From positions 1-6,685 of the forward strand of contig JACMMY010000108.1 in the NCBI GenBank assembly GCA_014378805.1: 6,685 bases of DNA. The letters run 5' to 3'. The position numbers and the translations under genes are program-made. The notes beneath the pieces were generated by a model. That model did not search any database. It saw only the letters and a list, made by a program, of their open reading frames with translations, and was not told where the DNA came from. The stretch comes from Moraxellaceae bacterium (GTDB lineage: Bacteria > Pseudomonadota > Gammaproteobacteria > Pseudomonadales > Moraxellaceae). Below, in pieces: positions 1 to 6,196 of this stretch. Positions within the stretch are counted from its first letter, which is position 1; each line of letters opens with the position of its first letter.

Positions 1-1
1 T

Positions 2-736
2 CAATCCATCACAGGTGATAATCGCTCGCTAAAGATTGGCCTTGTCGGGCATTATAAAGATCGAACTTCTTATTATTTATCACTTTTTCCGAACTGGGAA
101 CCCGTTTCCGTTCCGAGTTATTATGGTATTTCTGCAACACCCATTCGTGATGCCTATTTATTAGGTCATCTACCCACCATAGAAAATGTTCCTGTCAGTA
201 CAATTACGGTTCTACAAACCTTTATGCAGTCGAATGAGTATTATAAGCTACAAGAAGAAGCGCATTATATTATCGAATACAAGAAATCTTGGGCATCTAC
301 ACCTTATCCACCGACTTTTGTGACTGTAGATGCTGTGGTGGTTCATTCAAATCATATTTTGCTGGTTGAGCGTAGTCATTTACCTGGGAGAGGATTGTAT
401 GCCTTGCCAGGCGGATTTCTCGATCCAGATGAAACCTTATTTAATGCGTGTTTACGCGAATTACAAGAAGAGACCAATGCTTCTTTATCGGATGCAGAAT
501 GGCGCGCTGCATATAAAGCACAGCAAACTTTTGATGAACCGACTCGCTGTGAACGTGGAAGATCAATTACACAAGGTTTCTATTTTCAACTTGATGAAAG
601 TTTACCCTTACCAAAAGTATTGGGTGGTGATGATGCTAGAAGTGCTTTTTGGATGCCTTTGAATGAGGTATGTTCTGAACAAATGTTTGAAGATCATTTT
701 GCGATTATTCAAGAACTCGCGATTGCCACAAAATGA
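2..736 (+). CDS. nadM: Bifunctional NMN adenylyltransferase / Nudix hydrolase, 3' part
   Basis: The frame is open from the window edge to the TGA at 734-736, giving 244 visible residues, so the true start lies upstream. The Met at nt 224 is internal: sequence before it is clearly coding. Visible residues 1-75 carry the end of a NadM-type nucleotidyltransferase domain, including ISATPIR (about 43-49), the ATP-contacting S/T-x-x-IR signature. The second half is a Nudix domain with a box starting at GGFLDPDE and ending RELQEET; its metal-binding glutamates are present, but the late Gly of the consensus is Asn. The family makes NAD from NMN and ATP, with a Nudix half that acts on ADP-ribose-like substrates in characterised members; both are cytosolic. 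Proteins of this fusion type are about 340 residues, so roughly 100 N-terminal residues, with the first ATP-binding motif, are missing from view. Activity is inferred from family membership. Confidence 0.85.
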   Translation, partial: QSITGDNRSLKIGLVGHYKDRTSYYLSLFPNWEPVSVPSYYGISATPIRDAYLLGHLPTIENVPVSTITVLQTFMQSNEYYKLQEEAHYIIEYKKSWASTPYPPTFVTVDAVVVHSNHILLVERSHLPGRGLYALPGGFLDPDETLFNACLRELQEETNASLSDAEWRAAYKAQQTFDEPTRCERGRSITQGFYFQLDESLPLPKVLGGDDARSAFWMPLNEVCSEQMFEDHFAIIQELAIATK

Positions 737-774
737 CGAGCAGTCGCCTTACTATCCTCACTTAGTTTGTATAA

Positions 775-790
775 TTGACTGTAGTGTCAA
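775..790. promoter_or_regulatory. Small dyad with a possible -35 box, upstream of the chalcone-isomerase-like gene
   Basis: TTGAC and GTCAA face each other across six bases (TGTAGT). TTGACT at 775-780 resembles a sigma-70 -35 hexamer, but the best -10 candidate (CATATT, 800-805) is 19 bases away and matches only four of six positions. TATAAT also occurs at 770-775 with a poor -35 (CTTACT, 748-753). A promoter for the downstream gene probably lies in 740-830, but I cannot fix it. Confidence 0.25.
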
Positions 791-853
791 AGATTAACGC
801 ATATTAGGTCAGTCTATTGTTCGGTAATTCATGCAAATATATTTTCTTTAAAA

Positions 854-870
854 CTTCACATGATGTGAAG
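854..870. promoter_or_regulatory. Perfect 17-bp palindrome, candidate operator
   Basis: CTTCACAT-G-ATGTGAAG is a perfect inverted repeat of 8-bp arms around one base. It sits 10 bp before the GAGG ribosome-binding site of the gene starting at 893. Its one-base centre cannot form a normal RNA hairpin loop, which favours a DNA-binding site for a dimeric repressor over a terminator. The core (TCACAT-G-ATGTGA) resembles the palindrome at 5926-5940. The binding protein is unknown. Confidence 0.4.
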
Positions 871-892
871 CGAGTGTGACGAGGAAAAAATA

Positions 893-1492
893 TTGTTATC
901 CAAACTTTACTTAAAGGATTTAAGTAATCTTTCATTTCCATTTATTCAGCATACAGATAAATTTATTTTTATAAAACAATTGTTAGCAGTATTATTTATA
1001 TCATTTTTAATTGTCACGACTGGTCATGCTACTCAATGGCGAGATGAGCTGCCGAACGCCAAAATTTTAGGTAGTGTTGACTTCAATTTTTTTGGATTTA
1101 AGATTTACAATGCCAAACTTTGGAGTGAAACATCGCCACTTGATATGACTAAACCATTTGCACTCGATTTGACCTATAATCACAGAGTTAGTCGAAAATT
1201 ACTTGTAAAAATAGTCATTTACGAAATTAAAAGATTAAATACTGCAGAAATTCCTACCTCAAAAATTCAAGATTGGCAAGTTAAACTGATGATTGCTTTT
1301 CCGGATGTCTCACAAGATGATGAGTTAATCGGTGTTTTCTTACCGTCTCAAGGATTTCGGACGTACAATAAAAGGGGTCTCATAGCTGATATTCGAGATA
1401 TTGAATTAGCCCGTTATTTTTTTGCAGTTTGGTTGGATGAAAATGCAAAAGGTAATATATTGCGATCAAAATTACTCGGTTTAACACCGTAA
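893..1492 (+). CDS. Secreted chalcone-isomerase-like protein
   Basis: This 199-residue protein starts at TTG (893), preceded by GAGG at 881-884 with eight-base spacing; no ATG lies in the early frame. A long, Lys-containing N-region (1-29) leads to a hydrophobic stretch (about 30-43) and a plausible signal-peptidase site after Gly-His-Ala46, so the mature protein should be periplasmic. The mature part fits the bacterial chalcone-isomerase-like family (Chalcone_3 type): a GSVDFNFFGFKIYNAKLW-like opening (60-77), a LTYNHRVS strand (93-100), a central P-x-Q-G (151-154) and a C-terminal WLDEN...LRSKLLG (180-196). The reaction is unknown; bacterial members have no established flavonoid substrate. 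It follows nadM on the same strand after 156 bp and converges on fimX. The family call is fairly sure, function is not. A later start that shortens the N-region cannot be excluded. Confidence 0.8.
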   Translation: MLSKLYLKDLSNLSFPFIQHTDKFIFIKQLLAVLFISFLIVTTGHATQWRDELPNAKILGSVDFNFFGFKIYNAKLWSETSPLDMTKPFALDLTYNHRVSRKLLVKIVIYEIKRLNTAEIPTSKIQDWQVKLMIAFPDVSQDDELIGVFLPSQGFRTYNKRGLIADIRDIELARYFFAVWLDENAKGNILRSKLLGLTP

Positions 1493-1579
1493 TAAACGCA
1501 GTATTTTTTAGATCATAACGCTATAGTTGATCAGCAATATCAATTAAAAAAAAGTGAATTGTTAGTTTCAGGTTGTATT

Positions 1580-1594
1580 AATTTTAATAAAATT
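1580..1594. repeat. AT-only 15-bp palindrome
   Basis: AATTTTA-A-TAAAATT is a perfect dyad in the 259-bp spacer between the convergent genes ending at 1492 and 1752. It lacks any G or C and is too weak for an intrinsic terminator. A second, bulged dyad (GATCA at 1511-1515 with TGATC at 1528-1532) lies just upstream. I see no gene in this spacer. Confidence 0.3.
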
Positions 1595-1696
1595 TATGGT
1601 TTTTATTTTGATCAGGACTTATATCACTTGCAAATTATATTGGGCAAATAACGATAGTCATGACAATATTTCTTAAAAACATAATCAATCAAGAAC

Positions 1697-1726
1697 GGCG
1701 ACGTGATTCTGAATTTCCACGTCGCC
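1697..1726 (-). terminator. Intrinsic terminator-like hairpin after fimX
   Basis: GGCGACGTG (1697-1705) pairs perfectly with CACGTCGCC (1718-1726) across a 12-base loop. On the minus strand it lies 25 bases past the fimX stop and is followed by GTTCTTGATTGATTATG, which is T-rich but not a clean U-tract. On the plus strand the following bases are A-rich, so it fits the minus-strand gene better. It may also block read-through from the convergent plus-strand gene. Confidence 0.6.
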
Positions 1727-1751
1727 AAACCAAGCATGAATTAAACATATT

Positions 1752-3851
1752 TTAACTATCAAATACCATTTCTTCACTTGGCATTTGTAGATAATAACCC
1801 TGTAAATAACGTGCGCCAATTGACCAAGCTTTGGACATTGCGACGGGTGTTTCAATATAAGCGATTAATACTTGTGCTTGATGTTTGATGATTTCATTAG
1901 TGAGTTTTTTGACTGCTTGGAAGTTTTCTTCTTTACCAAGGTCTTGTACAAATGATTTATCAATTTTGACTAAATCAACTTTCAAATGATCCAATAAGTT
2001 CATTGCGTTTAGTGAGGCACCAAAATTATTGATCGCAACTTGACATCCATTTTCTTGAAACTGATGGATGTTATTCCGTGCAAGTTCTAGATAACCGGTA
2101 ACATCATTTTCATTAAATTGGAGGGTTAATAGCTTATTATTACCTCCGCTAATTGCACCAGACAGTTTGCCTACCAAGACTGGCAAGCTTGTATCTTGAA
2201 GTGAGTCTGCACTTAAATTTATCAAAAGACGTGTATTAGGATGTGTTGCTTGTTGTATCTTCAAGCGCTTACAGGAATTGAGTAATATCCAGCGATCAAG
2301 ACGACTTTCCATACCGTATCGATGCGCCACAGGCATGAATTGCTCAGGCATCATCATTTCGCCATTTGCTAGTGGTAGGCGAGCATAAACCTCAAATAGT
2401 GGAGCAGCATCATTATTGGTATCGTAAACCGATTGGAACATCAATTTGAAACTGCCTTTTTCTAAGGCATCTTCGAGTAGCTCACGGAGCGCTTGATCTG
2501 ATTCAGTTGCATTCTCGGCAGGGTTATAAAGGTTTATACCATTGCCTAAACCTTGATTTTGTATTTTAACTTTATCGGCAGCATTAAATGCGCGAGACAA
2601 AATCTCATCACTGTTTGGCGAGGTTTCACCAATCATTGCGATGCCAATACTAACGGTGGTTTGAACCGTACGATTGTTGACGCTGATTAGAGTTTTTGCA
2701 ATGATTTCAGTAGTTTTTAGTGCGATTTCACTAATCACTTCAGAAGATGTATTTGTTGCTAATGTTGCAAACGTTGAATCGCCGAACCGGTAAGTATGTG
2801 CGTCTGGGAATCTATTTTTCAGTGTTTCGCTAATTTTAAGAACCGTTGCATCACTGCCAGCAAGACCTGAACTAGCGTTAATTTGTCCGATATTATCAAT
2901 ACTTGTAAATAATAAAGCATGTTGTTGTTTTGATTTAATGGCCGCATCGCGTGTCGATTCAAGATCTTCCTCGAATGCCCTACGATTACCCAGATTGGTT
3001 AAAGAATCAAGTCGTTCGACGGCAGCAAGTTGTGCTTCAAGTTGGCTGGTATCAGCGATAGCTTGATGCTGAATAATGACTTGAGTACACGGTTCGCCTT
3101 CAAAACTTGCTGGCGCAAGCTGTAGCATGGCTTCAAAGCGACTTTTATCAGCACGCACACCACTAAAATTAAAGTCTGCAACATTGCGGCCTGTTTTGGT
3201 GTAGGTTTTAAGAAAGTCTTTGAATTCTTGCAAATCTTCACTATCAACAAGATCGATAACAGGCATGCCCATTAATTCATCAATAGACTCATAATCAAAC
3301 AATTCCAAATAGGATTCATTAGCGTAGATATGAACGCCTTCATCAATATAAGACACAGCAGTTCGTGAGTTCTTAAGAAGGAGTTGGCTACGACGTTCGG
3401 CGTCACCCAACATCATTTCTAGGTGACGTTGAGTTCTACGATGTCCTAAGTTGGATAATTCACGTCTGACACTAAGTGCTAACTTTAGAGGGCGATTGGT
3501 AGGTAAAACATCTACTGCACCTGAACTGTAAGCTTTTAATACAGGTTCGCTTGCATCTTCGTCGATGTTTGGATCAAACGCACTTAGATCATTGAGGAGT
3601 AAGATGAGCGGTAAATCCTGATCATTGCTTTTTATCAGACGAAGTACATCTTCATAAGTAATGTCGTACCCAGTAATAAAGAGAATAATATCCCAGACAT
3701 GACGTAGTGCTTTTTCCAGTTCTTCTTTATCGTCAATAACTTGGAGTCTGGTAGGTAAACCCAAGGATTTAAGCTGAGTTGTTAATGCTTCAGCAATTGC
3801 AGGCGATTCATCCACCACTAACAAACGCAAACTTTCACTCTTATTGCTCAT
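1752..3851 (-). CDS. fimX: FimX-like c-di-GMP receptor with degenerate REC-PAS-GGDEF-EAL domains
   Basis: I start the gene at ATG 3849-3851 (699 residues). The frame also allows ATG 3930-3932 (726 residues), but that ATG has no ribosome-binding site and its 27 extra residues belong to no domain. At 3851 AAGGG lies 10 bases upstream and the receiver domain begins eight residues in. In 726-residue numbering: receiver 35-160, with Ile86 at the usual phospho-Asp position; PAS about 182-290; GGDEF 305-470, with DSLTNLGNRRAF intact but the signature reading GDSTF (384-388); EAL 480-720, reading EVYAR (514-518), NNFG for DDFG (635-638) and YIET for EGVE (692-695). Gln500, Arg518, Asn572, Lys656 and QGY (711-713) remain, so nucleotide binding without catalysis is likely. 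This matches FimX, a c-di-GMP sensor that promotes type IV pilus assembly. A hairpin separates it from the PilZ gene upstream. The domain calls are firm; orthology to FimX is likely. Confidence 0.85.
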   Translation of the reverse strand: MSNKSESLRLLVVDESPAIAEALTTQLKSLGLPTRLQVIDDKEELEKALRHVWDIILFITGYDITYEDVLRLIKSNDQDLPLILLLNDLSAFDPNIDEDASEPVLKAYSSGAVDVLPTNRPLKLALSVRRELSNLGHRRTQRHLEMMLGDAERRSQLLLKNSRTAVSYIDEGVHIYANESYLELFDYESIDELMGMPVIDLVDSEDLQEFKDFLKTYTKTGRNVADFNFSGVRADKSRFEAMLQLAPASFEGEPCTQVIIQHQAIADTSQLEAQLAAVERLDSLTNLGNRRAFEEDLESTRDAAIKSKQQHALLFTSIDNIGQINASSGLAGSDATVLKISETLKNRFPDAHTYRFGDSTFATLATNTSSEVISEIALKTTEIIAKTLISVNNRTVQTTVSIGIAMIGETSPNSDEILSRAFNAADKVKIQNQGLGNGINLYNPAENATESDQALRELLEDALEKGSFKLMFQSVYDTNNDAAPLFEVYARLPLANGEMMMPEQFMPVAHRYGMESRLDRWILLNSCKRLKIQQATHPNTRLLINLSADSLQDTSLPVLVGKLSGAISGGNNKLLTLQFNENDVTGYLELARNNIHQFQENGCQVAINNFGASLNAMNLLDHLKVDLVKIDKSFVQDLGKEENFQAVKKLTNEIIKHQAQVLIAYIETPVAMSKAWSIGARYLQGYYLQMPSEEMVFDS

Positions 3852-3936
3852 CAAATTATAACCCTTGATTTCATATCTGAGGTTGTTTAAGTTCGCTATG
3901 GATTCAGACTTAAACAATCGTCTCCTAGACATTTAT

Positions 3937-3942
3937 AGTATA
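3937..3942 (-). promoter_or_regulatory. Possible fimX -10 element
   Basis: On the minus strand TATACT occupies 3942-3937, giving a predicted transcript start near 3930. That would leave ATG 3932 at or outside the transcript 5' end and favour the ATG at 3851 with a leader of about 80 bases. No good -35 hexamer lies 16-18 bases upstream (CGCTGT at 17), so the call is weak. Confidence 0.3.
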
Positions 3943-3982
3943 AAATTATGGGACTTAGAACAGCGATTTTATAGACAAAATA

Positions 3983-4004
3983 CCCATAGCGATAGTGCTA
4001 TGGG
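3983..4004 (-). terminator. Intrinsic terminator between the PilZ gene and fimX
   Basis: CCCATAGC (3983-3990) and GCTATGGG (3997-4004) form a perfect 8-bp stem with a six-base loop. On the minus strand this comes 34 bases after the PilZ gene's stop and is followed by TATTTTGTCT. It should end or reduce transcription before fimX, so the two genes are probably not one simple operon. Confidence 0.65.
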
Positions 4005-4038
4005 CTGAACTATTTATTTTTATTGCATTTTCTATTGA

Positions 4039-5850
4039 TTAAAGTGTGTCCCAAATTTCATCAAGTTCATCGCGGGGTTTGCCCTTAGTCGCTATCGTCA
4101 GAGGGATACCACTTGGGGTTTCTTGCTTTTGCGTATGCTTTGAAAGCTCACTATTTGGGTTAAGCTTTTCTGGTTGGGTCAACACGAACTCGAATTGACT
4201 GAAACTTTGAGTCACTACAATTTCTCGCATTAACTGAGCACGAACCTCTTCATTGCCCAGACGAATCGAAATTTTGTGTCCAGATTTAAATGCAAGAATA
4301 GGTGCAATAATGCTAGCGGTACGGTTTAACTCTTTCATTTCAGGTAATAAAATAGTCCGCATATAGTCGCTAGAGTATCCGTCTTGACGAATAACCCGCG
4401 CACCACAGGCTTTACCACGTTGCGATAAGATTTCGATACCAAATTCTGCGCCAGAATTTAGTTGTTGTTGAACCCAACGAATTAAACCAATGCTCCATTC
4501 CGCATCATCATTTTCACGAATCGCGATGAGTTCACCGCTACGTAGTACATTAGGTGTTGTACCGACCCAGCGGACGCAGTAACCCCCTAAGCTGATATTG
4601 ATAATTTGGCATTGATAGGATTCTAAGTATTCTTTAGTTGCGTTTTGGCGAACTTTGCCATCTTGAATACTGTAATTCAAATCAACACTATGGGCAGAAT
4701 TGGGCTGAATAATGGGGATTTCAGGATTAGTGATCACTTCTTGGATTTGAATCACTTCTTCAAATGAATGACGATCTGCTAATTGATAGTGAGCGCCAAT
4801 TAAACCTAATGATAAATTAATCACACCATTATGCGGATGTCTTTCCGTGCTTCGTTCTGCTGGTGCGCGTAAGGTTTGTAGTAAGTGCATACGGAGTGAA
4901 CCAGAAAGCAAAGTCTCTTCAGATGGGTGAAGTAATTTTGCGTGGTCACTGCCAAGATTTTCAAAGTGACTGAGCAGCTCTTGTACATCGATGTAATACA
5001 TCGATGGATTGATTTGTTTGAGTTGCGAAATATACATTGGTGGTGCATCAATCGAAGTATCAACAAGGAACAAATCACGACCGCTCGGTGTCGGCGATAT
5101 ACGAACTAAACTGACCCAAATTTCACTGAGTTGGCCAATTTTTTTAATTTCAGTTTGACGTAACTTATTGGTATTACAAGCAGACATAAAAATTGAGCGG
5201 AGGTATGCTTGTTCGATGGTCAATATTTTTCCATAAGCCTGATTTTCATCACGCAGTGCAAACTTATTGAGCTCTAAGATTTGTGATTTTTGCAATAGTT
5301 CATGGAGTCGCAGCCACATCCCTTTGTAGACAGGAAGGTATAGTGTTTTAGATTCAGCTGAAAGTCTAAAAAATTCAGTCAAACCGCGATGAATCGCTTG
5401 TGCTGCAAGATTAAGTAATACTTTCTTTTTGCCAACTGCAAATAATCCAAAGGTATGTGTTTGCAATTCTTCAGTGGTTCGAACTGCTATAGTACGGTAA
5501 ATCATTGCGGCAAAAACGCGCAATTGTTGAGCTAAACCTGCGATACGTTCTGCGCGCTCATCAAGTAAAATATTTTGATTAATATAATGTTTGGAAAGAG
5601 ACTCTATGATGGTGTAGACAGCAGGACGGAGTACTTCGATCAACTCAAGTCGTATCGAATCAGGCACATCTAGGATTAACAGTTCTTGGAGTGTTGTGTA
5701 GAGTTGTTTTGCAGTTTCTCCAACATTGAGCATCGACAAACTTCCAACCCAAGTCTGCATTTCAGACTTGGTTTCACCAACTAAGGACAGTTTTTTGAGT
5801 GAGTTAGTCGGTAAATCTGCATTTAAAAGCTTAATGATATTTAAATTCAT
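4039..5850 (-). CDS. Large PilZ-domain protein, putative c-di-GMP effector
   Basis: The product has 603 residues from ATG 5848-5850. The ribosome-binding site is weak (GTGAGAAC, 5-12 bases upstream). Residues 1-250 look mainly helical, with a pattern (NVGETAKQLYTTLQELLIL, 42-60, then LRPAVYTIIESL, 74-85) that I recognise from proteobacterial PilZ proteins with a long helical N-terminal part. A PilZ barrel is marked by NISLGG (418-423), matching (D/N)xSxxG, followed by strands to about 490. The usual RxxxR shortly before it is absent. An RxxxR (RSTER, 333-337) followed by NLSLG (344-348) occurs earlier, so either the ligand-binding segment is displaced or there are two barrel-like units. There is no signal peptide or membrane segment, so it should be cytoplasmic. 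Lying next to fimX, it may serve c-di-GMP control of type IV pili. Pseudomonas FimW, a c-di-GMP receptor for pilus assembly, is a possible counterpart, but I cannot confirm homology. Confidence 0.75.
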   Translation of the reverse strand: MNLNIIKLLNADLPTNSLKKLSLVGETKSEMQTWVGSLSMLNVGETAKQLYTTLQELLILDVPDSIRLELIEVLRPAVYTIIESLSKHYINQNILLDERAERIAGLAQQLRVFAAMIYRTIAVRTTEELQTHTFGLFAVGKKKVLLNLAAQAIHRGLTEFFRLSAESKTLYLPVYKGMWLRLHELLQKSQILELNKFALRDENQAYGKILTIEQAYLRSIFMSACNTNKLRQTEIKKIGQLSEIWVSLVRISPTPSGRDLFLVDTSIDAPPMYISQLKQINPSMYYIDVQELLSHFENLGSDHAKLLHPSEETLLSGSLRMHLLQTLRAPAERSTERHPHNGVINLSLGLIGAHYQLADRHSFEEVIQIQEVITNPEIPIIQPNSAHSVDLNYSIQDGKVRQNATKEYLESYQCQIINISLGGYCVRWVGTTPNVLRSGELIAIRENDDAEWSIGLIRWVQQQLNSGAEFGIEILSQRGKACGARVIRQDGYSSDYMRTILLPEMKELNRTASIIAPILAFKSGHKISIRLGNEEVRAQLMREIVVTQSFSQFEFVLTQPEKLNPNSELSKHTQKQETPSGIPLTIATKGKPRDELDEIWDTL

Positions 5851-5925
5851 GTTGTTCTCACTTAACTCTTATAAAATATCCAGCAGTCCATTTAGCTAAT
5901 GTCTTTAAATAATAATGTTGAGATG

Positions 5926-5940
5926 AGTCACAATGTGACT
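5926..5940. promoter_or_regulatory. Perfect 15-bp palindrome, candidate operator of the PilZ gene
   Basis: AGTCACA-A-TGTGACT is a perfect inverted repeat with 7-bp arms around one base, centred 83 bp upstream of the PilZ gene's ATG. The half-site TCACA/TGTGA also forms the core of the palindrome at 854-870. The order (TCACA first) is the reverse of the classic CRP site, so CRP binding is not implied. The regulator is unknown. Confidence 0.4.
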
Positions 5941-5989
5941 AATAACTGTTCAACAAGTTACTGTTTATTATGAAAATACTTAGCTCAAT

Positions 5990-6049
5990 CTATATTGCGT
6001 GTCTTTTTCAATAGCAACACTATTGATTCATCTAATATTGACAATATAG
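5990..6049. repeat. Nested inverted repeats with a recurring CAATA motif
   Basis: CTATATTG (5990-5997) and CAATATAG (6042-6049) are perfect 8-bp arms. They enclose a hairpin, TCAATAG-CAACA-CTATTGA (6008-6026), and the right arm overlaps a palindrome ATATTG-A-CAATAT (6035-6047). TAGCTCAA is also repeated directly at 5981-5988 and 6047-6054. The block is AT-rich, so some symmetry could arise by chance, but the same CAATA/TATTG word recurs five times in 60 bp. It could be a cluster of regulator sites or a folded leader. Confidence 0.35.
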
Positions 6050-6091
6050 CTCAAAAAAGTGACGAAGTGTAGGATTGTTAGTTCATTCAAT

Positions 6092-6123
6092 AAAAAAAGT
6101 GCCGAATCGATCACATTTTTTTT
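6092..6123. terminator. Weak two-way terminator-like element
   Basis: Seven A and GTG (6092-6101) face CAC, one unpaired A and eight T (6112-6123) across a 10-base loop. On either strand a short stem is followed by a T-run of seven or eight. The GC part is only three pairs, so strength is doubtful. It lies about 75 bases past the hslR stop and could back up the hairpin at 6156-6181. Confidence 0.35.
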
Positions 6124-6155
6124 GGGTGCTTAATTTTGAATGGAATCCAAGAGAT

Positions 6156-6181
6156 AACTCGATAAACCTCAAAATCGAGTT
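6156..6181 (-). terminator. Hairpin just downstream of hslR
   Basis: AACTCGAT (6156-6163) and ATCGAGTT (6174-6181) are perfect 8-bp arms with a 10-base loop, starting 15 bases past the hslR stop on the minus strand. The bases after it (ATCTCTTGGATTCC) are only moderately T-rich, so it may be a weak terminator or a 3'-end stabilising structure. Confidence 0.45.
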
Positions 6182-6196
6182 TGTATTTGGTAAAAC

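Larger units (their letters stand above)
5851..6196. other. 346-bp dyad-rich intergenic region upstream of the PilZ gene
   Basis: No convincing coding sequence lies here. It runs from the 3' end of hslR to the 5' end of the PilZ gene, both minus strand, so it should hold hslR termination signals (right part) and the PilZ gene promoter (left part). It contains a palindrome at 5926-5940, spaced arms TAACT/AGTTA at 5943-5960, nested inverted repeats at 5990-6049, and two hairpins at 6092-6123 and 6156-6181. No sigma-70 promoter stands out; on the minus strand TTGTGA (5937-5932) with TATTTA 16 bases later is the best weak match. Confidence 0.5.

Noticed and set aside
224..736. A stand-alone 170-residue Nudix protein starting at the Met at nt 224.
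   Set aside because: The same frame is open to the window edge and the upstream residues carry the nucleotidyltransferase ISATPIR motif, so this is the C-terminal part of a fusion.
1477..1508. CGGT/ACCG hairpin and a T6 run at the end of the chalcone-isomerase-like gene as a terminator.
   Set aside because: The stem is four pairs and the T-run starts about 13 bases after it, too far for an intrinsic terminator.
2790..2830. An RxxD inhibitory site (RFPD, residues 374-377) before the GGDEF signature.
   Set aside because: Six residues separate it from the GDSTF segment instead of the usual five, and the domain looks catalytically dead, so it is probably coincidental.
5926..5940. A classic CRP site.
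   Set aside because: The half-sites are in the opposite order (TCACA before TGTGA) and separated by one base, unlike TGTGA-N6-TCACA.
5970..6014. A short peptide beginning MKILSSIYIACLFQ on the plus strand, resembling the start of a signal peptide.
   Set aside because: Only 14 codons before a stop, no ribosome-binding site, and no continuation in another frame.
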